Assembly (NCBI GenBank): GCA_026826555.1
Contig: JAKSZT010053837.1
Location: 4,440,520-4,504,519 of the forward strand
DNA from: Tolypeutes matacus
Lineage: Eukaryota; Chordata; Mammalia; Cingulata; Chlamyphoridae
DNA: 64,000 nt
Direction: 5' to 3'
Part shown: in pieces, positions 11,280 to 20,902 of the stretch
Layout of the letters: each line of letters opens with the position of its first letter
Numbering within the stretch: the first letter of the stretch is position 1
Position numbers and translations under genes: made by a program
Notes under the pieces: model-generated
Database searches by the model: none
What the model was told of the DNA's origin: nothing
The model's input: the letters and a program-made list of their open reading frames with translations, nothing else

Positions 11280-12100
11280 AACAAGACTGAAAATAGCTTA
11301 TGTTGGGGAAGGGGGCCAGGCCTTTATACCCCTGCATTGACAAGTTATTGGGTATGAGCTGCCCCTGGAGAGGGATGTGACTTGGGGAAAGATGGCTTTC
11401 TTCAGCTAAGGGGAAGGCCAGTAGAGACTCAGCTGAGAGCCATAGCTGTCAACAGCCCCACACTACAGTCCACACTTAAACTTTACGTCCACTTGTTTCA
11501 TACAAATGCTCTGGAAATAGCCTCTCCAGGATTCTGATTGGTCTCTTCTACATGAGAAAATTTCTAGCTACACCTTCATGGATGCTGTGGCTATTCTATG
11601 GAAATCTATTTCCCAATTTGGTACAAATACATGAGCCGTTTGTACAAATCACTTTAAAAAGTTTAGTTTAAAACATGAGCTTTTATGAGGCCAGTGCAAG
11701 TAGATTCTTAAAAGAACAGAATCACCTGCCCTCCAAACAGTTACCTCTACATTCTCAAATTCCTCAACAGTACAATGAGGGGATTGAACCAGATTCTTGC
11801 CAAAATCCTTGCCATCTCAAAACTGTCATTCTAGTGTTGTGCCGTGTATAAAACAGTAAGTTTGTAGCTAGTCTGCCCTGGCCCCACTATTTACCATCTG
11901 AATGACTGTCATGCATTTGGTTTCCTGGGAAACAGCCTCTAAGACTCAGAGATGTGTGTGCAGGAGGATTATTGGGGAGTGCTCATGGAAACAACATATG
12001 TAAGGACTGAGGAGAGTAGGACTAAGTAGAGAGAATTTGAACTGTGATGCAGGTGCAATACATTCCTCAGACAATTCTTTGGGAACTCTGAGGCTGTGAT
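11280..12100. repeat. Unidentified interspersed repeat family, fragments
   Basis: 11300-11370 (GGGGCCAGGCCTTTATACCC, GGTATGAGCTGC) recurs at 15325-15375 (GGGCCAGGCTTTTTTACACC, ACATGAGCTGC). 11935-12085 (TTATTGGGGAGTGCTCATGG) resembles 15150-15240 (TTATTGGAAAACACTCTCAGG). The family name is not recognised. Confidence 0.45.
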
Positions 12101-12236
12101 GACCATTCAGAGTAACCCTGCCTGATTTAATGGGCTTTTAGCCAAGATGGAGCAGCAGGATTGGGATTTACCTTCTCTTCAGAACAACAAAACCCAAACA
12201 AAAATACATGGAAAGAGTGGTTTTCAAGACACTGGA

Positions 12237-12830
12237 TGTAGCAGTTTGATATTATTTATGAATTCCAAAAAAAGATTTGATTGTGTTTGTAAACTGCTCT
12301 GTTCCTCTGGGTGTGATACCCTTTGATTGTATTAAATTCAAAGACTTTTACATTTACTTGATTAAATCAAGATTAGGGCTTTGATTTGACATCATTAGGG
12401 TGTGCAGGGTTGAGTCCCCGCCCCCTTGGTGAGCTATAAATGGACAATCAAGGAGAGCACAGAAGTAGATACACAGAGAAGAACACAGAGGAAGAGAGCT
12501 CCATAGGCATGGGAGAGAGACAAACCATTCCCCTGATAGTTTGCAGTGCCGAAAAAGCCCAGGGAAGAGAGATGAGTCCTCTAGCTACAGCTGAGATCAG
12601 AAGAAGCTGGGTCCACGCAGCTTTAAGAAGAAGGAGGAAGGCTGAACCGTTGCAGACATTGCCCGCCATCTTGCTCAACACATGGCAAATGACTTTGGCT
12701 GAGGAAGTAACCTTGAGTTGTTCTCTTTAGATTCTTGTAACTGTAAGCTTCTACCACAGATTAATACCCTTTATAAAAACCAGCAGATTTCTAGTATTTG
12801 CATCAACACTCCTTTTGGCTGACTAATACA
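12237..12830 (+). mobile_element. MaLR-like solitary LTR
   Basis: TGTAGCAGTTTGA to GACTAATACA, 594 bp, with TG...CA ends. It has a TATA-like CTATAAATGG near 12434 and an AATA-rich poly(A)-signal region near 12762. Flanks CTGGA and CCGGA are 5 bp with one mismatch. Minus-strand and plus-strand ORFs here are chance frames. Confidence 0.75.
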
Positions 12831-13251
12831 CCGGACAACACACAATGAAAGATAGTGATCTTTACAAGGTGGGAAACAAAGTGAGTCCTAACTTGCCTTA
12901 GTTAATTGCTTTAAGGGAATTTCCAGGCTGTGGTTAAGGGAGGAGGAAATTAGGTGGAGTCCAGTGAGCTCTCTAAATTGAGAAGATGGAGCTGAGGGTT
13001 CAGGAAGAATAAAGTGGCTGTGGTTCAAATGGCAAAATACCACAGAGGGAAGAGCTGCACAGGAGAGAACTCCAGATATCTGTGGAGGACAATCCTCATA
13101 TATATAGCAAAGGAGTGATTGGCACATGCACATAGGGAAAGAACCATCCAAGAGGAATAGAGAAAACAGTGGCTGCACTAACTCAGAGCTGGAACTTTTG
13201 CTTGTTCTTTGCACCCAGAGTAGAAAAAGCCTTAATTAATAGGGCATTGCA

Positions 13252-13993
13252 TGGTATCTTAGTTTGCCACAGGGCTGCCAATTCAAAGTACCAGAAATGG
13301 GTTGGCTTTTATAATGGGAATTTTATTTAGGGTAAATCTTACAGTTCCAAGGCCATGTAATGTCCAAATCAAGGCATCAGCAGAGATGTTTTCTTACCAA
13401 AGTCAGTTTTTGGTGATCTTGGTGTCCTGCCATGTGGTGAAGCAAGATGGCAGCCAATCTTGGCTGAGGTCCCTGCCTTCCCCTCCATGCTCACTGTCTC
13501 CTGGGCCCAATTGTGGTGATCAGGTGTATGGTTTGACTCCCTCTGGGATCCTCTCTCAGCCTTGGCTGCTCTACTTTCTTCCTGAACCCAGCTGTGCGCC
13601 ATCAGGCATATGGCTCCTCTCTTCAGACTTGAGCTGCTCCTTGGGCCCAGCCCCTCAGAGGCCTCTTTCCGTGCCTCTCTGCTTTGCTGATTCTAGACTC
13701 TGGGACCTCTCTCAGCCTCTTGGGACTTCTCTATCTTCTTGCAGTCCTCTTTCTCAGATCAAAATGGCTGCCTCCTCTGTGTATCTGTTTATATCAGACC
13801 CAGAAAGAGGGCAGAGACCCAACCTAAGTCATACCTCACTGACATAGTTCAATCAGAAGTGATCTTATTAAGTGATCTAATCAAGGTCCTTAACAGAATC
13901 TAATGCAATCAAAAGGTCTCACACATCCCTTTTGAATGGATTATTTCAAAGACATAATCTCTTTTTGGGATTCACTGGTTTCAAATTGTCGCA
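13252..13993 (-). mobile_element. MaLR-like LTR, antisense
   Basis: Same family as 12237 in inverse orientation. It begins TGGTATCTTAGTTTGCC (3' end of the LTR) and ends CAAATTGTCGCA (complement of its start). The central part is diverged and longer (742 bp). A 181-codon plus-strand frame at 13302-13847 is antisense LTR, not a gene. No clear target duplication. Confidence 0.7.
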
Positions 13994-14146
13994 GGTAGAG
14001 TACTCAGAACAGTAGTGGGAAAATACTTAGCCCTGTATCAAATACTGCTCTGGTCCCATCTTTAAAGCCAGACTTAAAAGGACCAAATTGTTTCCAAGTA
14101 ATTTAACTGGTTTCCAGCAACAGCCATCTGATTTTAAAGTCCTTAT

Positions 14147-14843
14147 GGGATTATTTATGAATTCTAAAAAGAGAGGTTATGTTTGTAAACTGATCTGTTC
14201 CTCTGGGCATGATACCCTTTGATTGTATTAGATTAAACTGAGATGTCTTTGATTAAATTATGTTAAGATTAGGGTTTTGATTCAACCAAGCCAGTAGGGT
14301 ATAACTCAGGTTAAGTCCCTGCCCCCTTGGTGGGCTGATATAAACAGACATTCACTCAAGAAGACACACAGAAGAAGTTACACAGAAGAAGACATAGGAA
14401 GAAAGAGAGCTCTATAGACACAGAAGAGGAGAGAACTTGTTTATTTTGGTCCTTCCATGTGACAGAAGGAAGGTTTAAATAGCTAAAGCCCTGGGGAGAG
14501 CTGAGCCATTTACCTGATGGTTTGCAGCGGAAGAAACCAGAGCACTGAGCAGCTGAGAAGGCCTGGAAAGAAACAAGCCCTGCAGCCTACAGCTGAGATT
14601 GGAAGAACCTGGGCCCATGGAGCCTTAAGAGGAAGAGGAAGGCTGAACCCTTGCAGAGATCGGCAACCATCTTGCTTCAACATGTGGCAACAGACTTTGG
14701 TGAGAAAATACGTCTTATGGTGCCTTGAGTTGGACTCTTTAGGGCCTTATAACTGTAAGCTTTTACCCCAAATAAATACCCTTTACAAAAGCCAACAGAT
14801 TTCTGGTATTTTGCATCAGCATCCCTTTTGGCTAACTAATACA
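14147..14843 (+). mobile_element. MaLR-like LTR, slightly 5'-truncated
   Basis: Lacks the first dozen LTR bases but ends CTAACTAATACA. Exact 6-bp CCTTAT flanks it at 14141-14146 and 14844-14849. It contains AATAAA in CAAATAAATACCC near 14771 and a TATA-like motif near 14338. The 168-codon frame at 14517-15023 runs out of the LTR and is not supported as a gene. Confidence 0.75.
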
Positions 14844-14849
14844 CCTTAT

Positions 14850-15479
14850 AATTGGTGTTTTACCCCTGAATCTCAAGTGCCTGATAAGTGCACCTGCCAG
14901 TGTAATCCCTTCCCTCACTATCCCATCCTGTTTATCACCAGTGAAAGTTTTACCAGTTGCCCAGCAGCCATGTCTTGGCTATCAGTGCTTCACCTACCAG
15001 CAGGGGTAGGATTCTCATTGTAAGCAGGCTAGATAGTGATCAAGCTCCAAAATGTCACTTTAGGGTTTGCCTCCCAGGGTCACTTCCAGTACCAATTGTC
15101 ATGGGTTGGTTCCCCTGGGGAACATATTTTTTTGACTCTGATAATTTTATGTAGATTTTTATTGGAAAACACTCTCAGGAACAACCCATGTGAGGGGTAA
15201 GGGTAAGAGGATTGGGCACAGAGGTAAATCGAACTGCGATCTATTTTCAATAGAGGCCTTAACTGCCCCTGTAGTGAACTCTAGAGCTGGAACTGCTCTC
15301 TGATACTGTGCCACTTTGAGGCAAGAGGGCCAGGCTTTTTTACACCTCTGTACTGACCGGTCATGGGACATGAGCTGCTACTGGTTTGTTAAACAGGACA
15401 TATTATTATGATGGATCTAACCATTTCAGAATCAAGTGATCACTCCCAGGCATGACGAGTCAGTTAGTTCCTTGATTAG
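14850..15479. other. Mostly unassigned; repeat fragment at 15115-15375
   Basis: 15115-15375 belongs to the unnamed repeat family also seen at 11280-12100. Nothing else is recognised. Confidence 0.45.
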
Positions 15480-15860
15480 CCAGTTGTCCTTGAATACCAT
15501 TTAATGAACAGAACACAGCACCAAGGGTCTAGAGAAAAAAGAAATTGAAGTTACAGTGCCTGCCCTCAAAGAACTTAGCATATAATATGCAAGACTGGAA
15601 ATACACCTAAAACAACTTTAATCAAAGCCTGGATTGAGTAATATTGTACTTGGCCCTTTACATGCATGCTTGAGGCGCTGGATGATGGCTTGAGTGGGTG
15701 GATTTAATCATTTCATAAAGAACATGAAGTTTTAGCAGGATTTTGAAGGAGTAGAAAGATATTCTATAAAAGAGATGAAGGTAATGGGCTGACCAGAAGG
15801 AACAGACATAAAAAGTGGGAATGCCTGAGGAAGTTATCATGGTAGAGAGGAACAAGGACT
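15480..15860 (+). mobile_element. L2-like LINE fragment
   Basis: Contains ACAGTGCCTGCCCTCAAAGA, AACTTAGCATATAATATG and AGGATTTTGAAGGAGTAGAA, typical of the mammalian L2 3' part. Diverged. Confidence 0.55.
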
Positions 15861-16424
15861 GAACTGGGATTGAGAGGTCCTGGGCTCTGTTCCTTCACTA
15901 TCAAGCAGGGAGACTCTTTGAGCCTCATTTCTTCCCCATCAAAGCCAGGCCGAAGGGAGCCTGTCTGGCTCCAAAAATCCCATGGTTGAATCATTTTTCA
16001 TCTCTGGTGATTATGAAGGCAAACAGATTTTCTTGGTCCAAGTAAGTCAAAACTGTGGCATCTTAGGAAGTGATAATATTCAGGTGAGGGCAAGGAGCTG
16101 GGATACAGAGTCTGGAATCCACAAGGAAGGAATTTAGTAGCCATTTAAAGTCTGGAAGTAGGGAAATGATATGATTGACAATCTATGATGCTTAAAAATA
16201 CTGGAAAATACATAACAGAAAACAATCGTCTTAGGAAGAGCCCAGGGATATTATGGTTGTGCGAGTACCTTCCAGGTTTCTTTTTTCTGTACAAATATGT
16301 TTCTAACCAACTCTACATATGTAATTAACCAAATATTCAATTAGCCAAATCTCCTGTACTGGTTAAGGTTGGCTATGATTTAAACACCTCAGCATTTTCC
16401 AGAAGGAATCAGGCTCACAAAATG
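15861..16424. other. Unassigned sequence downstream of MGP
   Basis: No repeat or gene recognised between the L2 fragment and the MGP poly(A) site. Confidence 0.5.
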
Positions 16425-16646
16425 AAAGTATACAACCAGAGGTTTATTATGCAATAATCACACATCTCAACTCCCCTCTGCCCTCCACTACACTGCAATT
16501 TAACTACTTATCAAACAAGCTGGGATCCGGGAGTGCAGGCAGGCAGGAGAAGGTGCAGGAAACAAGCAATACGTGTGCTTCTAGATATTTCAGTGATGCT
16601 ATTGCAAGGGAATACAAAACCAGGCGCCAGGCTCCGGAGTCTAATC
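16425..16646 (-). other. MGP: MGP 3' untranslated region
   Basis: About 200-220 nt between the stop codon and the expected cleavage site just past the AATAAA signal. The length fits the compact MGP mRNA. The exact cleavage point is inferred. Confidence 0.75.
16443..16448 (-). terminator. MGP: MGP polyadenylation signal AATAAA
   Basis: Canonical AATAAA on the minus strand about 200 nt after the MGP stop codon. Cleavage is expected 10-30 nt further, around 16415-16433. Confidence 0.85.
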
Positions 16647-16788
16647 TTATTTGCTCCCCCGGCGCTGCCTGAAATAGCGATTGTAGGCAGCGTTGTAGCC
16701 ATAAAGCATGGCGTAGTGCTCGCAGAGCTTGAAGTCGTCACAGGCTTCTCGGTTGATCTCGTGGGCGGGCTTGATGCGTTCTCGGATC
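16647..16788 (-). CDS. MGP: MGP coding exon 4 (Gla domain and C-terminus)
   Basis: 142 nt from the acceptor AG (16790-16789) to TAA (16649-16647). It encodes [19 protein letters not shown], the [19 protein letters not shown] segment and the basic tail. Glu60, Glu67 and Glu71 and Cys73/Cys79 lie here. Local GC content is clearly higher than in the flanking introns. Confidence 0.96.
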
Positions 16789-19700
16789 CTGAAAAGAGGA
16801 AAGGAGGACAAAATTGAGATGCACAAAGATAAAGAAAAAAATAAGTAAAATAAGTAAAAAAGAAGGAATAAGGAAATCTCTTCAAATTAAGAACAAAGCA
16901 GGAGAGACAGAACAGGAAGGTTTGTTTTTTTTTTTTCCCCAAGGTACCTGGGCCCCGGATAGAACCTCGTTTGTGGGAAGCTGGCGCTCAACCACTAAGT
17001 CGCAATCAGCTCTCTGAGCTGGTTCTTTCGTTTGTTTTGCTTGTTGTCTGCTTTTTGTTGTAGTTGCTTTGTTTTTAGGAGGCACTGGGAACCGAACCTG
17101 GACCTTCCATGTGGGAAGGAGGCACTTAACTACTTGAGCTACATTGGCTCCCAGTTTATTAAAAATTAAATGAAAATAGAAATTTTCTTTCTGCCTACCC
17201 TCTTTTCCCTCCTCCCTCCTTCTGTCTTGATCTTTCACAAATTAGTATTCTCAAAATTCAGTTGTGGTCTGTATACTATTTTTATATCTTTTGATTTTAG
17301 GGTACAATTAGAATTGATATATATGATGAAAAACCTGTTTTCCATTCTGTTCAGATCTCAGATGCTACATCAGAAAAAAATGGAAAAAATCATCACATTT
17401 CGTTATTCACCTCTCTTGGGCTTTAGCTCTCCATCTCTGCTGTGGTGATATGAAGGCATTAGCATTTCTCCGGTTAATGAAAGGATCTTAAAACAGAAAA
17501 TAAAGGTAAGCAATTTTAGGGAAACAAGTTGAAAATATTTCCATGAATATTCCCAGACACAAATATATTTGAAGGCTCATTTATTAATGCATTTCATATA
17601 ACCCAGAGATCTGCAAAAATTAAAGGGGAAGATAAAGTATATTTCATAAACTGCCTGATCAAAAGAAACCAATAACCCATGCATGTGTAAATCTTAGAGA
17701 TTGTCATAGAAGTCACAGTATTTTTTGCTTGTTTGTTTTGCCTTTGGGTAATCACTTTGTCTTTCTCAATTTTGGTATTCTTACTACGTGTTATTTTCCA
17801 TGCCTTTGAGGAAAAATTCTCTCTGTCCCAAGGATGTGTGAAGCATAACTCTGGATTGCCAGTAAAATGAACAGTTAAAAAAAATGAGGAATAAGTTGAA
17901 AATGAGAGGGGTATGTTATTTCCTCTTTAACTCAGTCTCTGTAAGTCCAGATATTTCATAGCATTTGACATAATGCTAATGCCTGTGTCGCCCAGCTGAC
18001 TCGGATCCAATTCTCTGCTTACCAGTTGCCATTGCTCCTTGTTTTCCGTCCGTGTGGCTATTGTGGTACCAACTTAAAATTTCCAAACGAGGTTGTAAGG
18101 GCATTAAGTATGTTGAATGCAGTTCAAATGCCATGTTACACTACTATTGAGCTTACAAAATGGCTTGTCCGGTGATTTTTATAGTCAGTGGATTTTAAAA
18201 TTTATTTTAGTTTACCAATGAAGGCCTCTTCTGCATCCTTTTTATATATCTTATCATTTTGTTAATTTACGATTAAGGAGAGACTACTTAATGCATGCGG
18301 TTTAAATAAATAAATTGAGTACTTACTAATTTCATAGGATTCCATGCTTTCATGAGATTCTGTAATTAAAAAAATCATTTTATCATTTATCACACACTCA
18401 AGAGTCTGAACAGGGAAGGAAGGAGAAAGAAGAGTCAAGAAGATGTGAAGAATATATTTAGCAATGTAGTTATTGTACATTTCAGCAATTTGGGATTTAT
18501 GAGCTGTTCTTCTAGCTTCATCTTTGCTGTGGAGCTCCCTGTACTTTATCTGACGTTTAATGAGTTAGGGGTCACAGTCTTGACTAAAATTTCCCAAAGG
18601 CTGTGAGGTCTTCAGGCTCGTGATATAAGACAATTTAAGTACTGCACAGATGTATCTAGAGAGCCTTCTTTGATTTATTTGGGCTGAGAGTAGGGTCAAG
18701 GAAGGCACAGAAGGGTCTAGAAAACAGAATTCTTGCAGCAGGCTGGGCTTTACCAGTCCAGGTTTCTAAGAGGTTCTGAAAGGCTCTTAAGAACCTGTGT
18801 TAAACTGACAGCCACAGAAACCACTGGCCCAAGCTGAGCAACTCATGCTGGGCACAGTGCCAGTTTCACGAAAACTAAGATGATGGCAAAGCAAAAGTTT
18901 TCTTCTTTCTACCAATCCCTGAGGTCTGCAGGTATATTTGGGAATATAAGGCTTATATTTGTAAGCAAGTGAATTTGCTTTAAAAAGTTAAAACAGCAGG
19001 AAGAAAGCAAGTCCTCTGATAAAGAAATTTTGTGAATTATTTCAAAAGTGAAGAGCATAATACATATGGCTGTTAATACATAGGCTTAAAAACAGCTAAA
19101 ATATCAAGATAATTGAAGCAGAAGGCTGAGCTATTAACTAATTCTACTTTAGATTTCCTTTCATAACCTTTGAACAGACACAGAGATATTTAGCAACATA
19201 TAGAAACAAGGCAAAATTCATCATTTGACAATCATGAAATCTGCTTTTTCTCTGAAATCCTTTAAATATAGAATTCATTTTACAATGAATTTATTCCACA
19301 CATGCAGCAAGTTCATCAGGTTGTCCTGTCCCTAGAGAGGGCTACACGAAACTAGTGATAAAAATTGATTTTCTTAAAGGTGAATGATTCAACCAATGCC
19401 TTTAACTAATTGATACCAAAGTTTAAACAAACGTCCTTAAAAATAAGAATACAGGGGCTGGGCATTTGGATATCTTCTTTCTGAAATATTTAAGTTTCCA
19501 ATCACCCAGAGTGACTTACCATCGAAAGGACTTGCCTTTTAAATTGAGTCTGGCTATTTAGGATGTAAAAAAGACCTGATGGAACAGATCTCTTGATGGA
19601 GACTGTGAGATGTTAAATTAATGGTACCTTAAGTTTATAAAAGAGAAAGGGGGATGAAGAGGAGGAGAGGGAGGATAAACAAAAGTAAACTGAAGTCAGA

Positions 19701-19808
19701 AGCAGGAAAGAAAAAGCAGAGACATGGAAAGGAGGAAGATTTCTCACCATAGCACAAAATTGCCACGGCCAGGGCTGCCAGGATGGCGAGGACAAGCAGG
19801 CTTTTCAT
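16647..19808 (-). CDS. MGP: Matrix Gla protein, complete four-exon coding region
   Basis: Joined exons 19808-19748, 18359-18327, 17486-17411 and 16788-16647 encode 103 residues, the same length as human MGP. MGP is a secreted, vitamin K-dependent protein of cartilage and vessel wall that inhibits soft-tissue calcification and binds BMPs. Visible: a hydrophobic signal peptide (about 1-19), three S-x-E phosphorylation-type serines at 22, 25 and 28, glutamates at 21, 56, 60, 67 and 71 where human MGP carries Gla, the NREACDD core, and a cysteine pair at 73 and 79. The C-terminus is basic (RQRRGSK). All introns are GT-AG, and exon sizes 61, 33, 76 and 142 nt match the known gene. The start is the only ATG before the signal peptide. 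No disruption is seen. ERP27 lies upstream on the same strand. The identification is based on recalled protein similarity and is very secure. Confidence 0.97.
16921..17154 (-). mobile_element. Dimeric SINE in MGP intron 3
   Basis: Two tRNA-like heads (GGCGCTCAACCACTAAGTCG and GGCACTTAACTACTTGAGCT) joined by the GTTTTGCTTGTTGTCTGC linker. Poly(T) at left. It has the same orientation as MGP and makes up over a third of the intron. Confidence 0.85.
17411..17486 (-). CDS. MGP: MGP coding exon 3
   Basis: 76 nt encoding [16 protein letters not shown] and on to RAKAQE, ending with two bases of an Arg codon. The acceptor AG is at 17488-17487 and the donor is GTGAAT. The ANAFIS segment is the one thought to contribute to gamma-carboxylase recognition in this family. 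Human MGP has ANTFIS at this place. Confidence 0.95.
18327..18359 (-). CDS. MGP: MGP coding exon 2 (33 nt, phosphoserine segment)
   Basis: A 33-nt microexon encoding [11 protein letters not shown] with split codons at both ends. The acceptor AG is at 18361-18360 and the donor is GTAAGT directly after 18327. It carries the S-x-E serines targeted by secretory-pathway kinase in the family. It is too short to be found as an ORF and was placed by protein similarity and splice sites. Confidence 0.95.
19748..19808 (-). CDS. MGP: MGP coding exon 1 (signal peptide)
   Basis: Begins with [15 protein letters not shown] and ends after LCY plus the first base of the next Glu codon (phase 1). The donor is GTGAGA on the minus strand (19747-19742). 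It encodes almost exactly the signal peptide, as in other mammals. Confidence 0.96.
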
Positions 19809-19902
19809 GTTCTCTGTTGTCCTGGGCTTGGCCTCACTGGGTCGTGCAGGCGCAGGGAGAGGATTCCTCCAGGCTGTTTAGGGAAGGCTGATGGAATGTG
19901 CG

Positions 19903-19910
19903 TTTTTATA
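19903..19910 (-). promoter_or_regulatory. MGP: MGP TATA box (TATAAAAA)
   Basis: TATAAAAA on the minus strand, 95-102 bp upstream of the ATG. Transcription would start near 19875-19880, giving a 5' leader of roughly 65-70 nt. A TATA promoter at this distance is expected for MGP. The start site itself is inferred. Confidence 0.8.
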
Positions 19911-19929
19911 AGAACTAGAGCAGCTGGAA

Positions 19930-20630
19930 GGGGAGGAACCCGTGGGAGGGGGCCGGAGACGGTGGGACTGGTTGGCACCGAACAAGCACTGGGACTTTTC
20001 CCAAATAGTCCTTCCTCCCAGATATTATGTACTCTGGGTGGGCAGTTTTCCCTTTCTCCTGGCCCCGATGTGTGCTGCAGCAGGATGCTGCCCTGGTGCA
20101 GGACTTGTGGTTACCCAGTGTTTGAGGCTAGACCTGGGCACAAGCCCACAGAGAGGGGAGTAACCCGGAACACGGGTTTGCCTTTCTAATTCCTTCTCTG
20201 ATCTATCCCCCTGGCCCTGACTGCAAGCCTTTCAGGTTTGGTCCATAGACAGAGCCGCAGTGTTCTACCCGGTCCTCGGATGGTGGGGCGAGAGGCTCTG
20301 GGGCAGAAAGGACACCACTTTCTATGCTGGTTATCATTTAGACTTATCTTCCCAGTAGGACTGAACTATAGATCCTGGACCACTCAGGCATTTGCGCCCT
20401 TTGCATTTCTCCAAACTGCTCGTGCAGGTGGAGGTGTCCAGAGATGCTTCCTTGTCCAGCATCCTCATAACTTGCCCAGCCAGTTCTGTGACTTCAGTCC
20501 AAACCTGTGCCCTAATGTGTTCTCAGACTGGCTATCACTTCTCTAAAGCTCAGCAAAGATAAGAAGCAGGCACTCAGCTCTCATTTTCTGAAGGCATTGT
20601 CTTGCTAATTAACTAATTCAACAAGCTTTT
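19930..20630. other. Region upstream of MGP, GC-richer, unassigned
   Basis: Contains the MGP 5' flank (GGGGCCGGAGACGGTGGGAC near 19951). The small overlapping ORFs do not resemble a known protein. Possible regulatory sequence, not demonstrated. Confidence 0.4.
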
Positions 20631-20634
20631 AGTG

Positions 20635-20715
20635 AGTGGCAGGTGAGATGCCAGGCACTGTGCTGGGTGCTGAGAGGGACCTAGAGACAAACAAGATCCC
20701 TCTCTCAGGAGGTAA
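20635..20715 (+). mobile_element. L2-like fragment
   Basis: GATGCCAGGCACTGTGCTGG, GACAAACAAGATCCC: the mammalian L2 3' segment. Confidence 0.6.
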
Positions 20716-20810
20716 GTGATAGCTACTGACTGTTCACTTCGCTCACTAGCTTTACTGTATCCTCAAACACAACATACACTTCTATTATAGCCTCAGTACC
20801 ATAAGTACCT

Positions 20811-20902
20811 TTTTTTTTTTTATTATAGAGAAAGCATTTCATTATGATGCCTTTAATTGCCTTGTAGAGAAAGCTCTTAAAAAAAAAAAAAAAAAAAAAA
20901 AA
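20811..20902. repeat. A/T-rich inverted homopolymer pair
   Basis: An approximately 12-nt T run at 20811-20822 and a 24-nt A run at 20878-20902, separated by about 55 bp. Able to form a hairpin in principle. More likely chance or retroposon tails. Confidence 0.5.

Larger units (their letters stand above)
16789..19747 (-). other. MGP: MGP introns 1-3
   Basis: Intron 1 is 18360-19747 (1388 bp), intron 2 is 17487-18326 (840 bp) and intron 3 is 16789-17410 (622 bp). Intron 3 contains a SINE dimer. I see no recognisable repeat in introns 1 and 2. All follow GT-AG. Confidence 0.93.

Noticed and set aside
13302..13847. 181-codon plus-strand ORF
   Set aside because: It lies entirely within an antisense MaLR-like LTR, and the protein is low-complexity Pro/Ser/Leu with no domain.
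14517..15023. 168-codon plus-strand ORF
   Set aside because: It starts in an LTR and runs past its end at 14843 across the target duplication, so it cannot be an evolved reading frame.
1..16400. ART4 exons downstream of MGP
   Set aside because: ART4 is the expected next gene on this side in human, but I found no ADP-ribosyltransferase-like coding segment. It probably lies beyond the left edge.
20811..20902. T run and A run as a transcription terminator or hairpin gene
   Set aside because: Homopolymer tracts alone are common near retroposons. No associated transcript feature.
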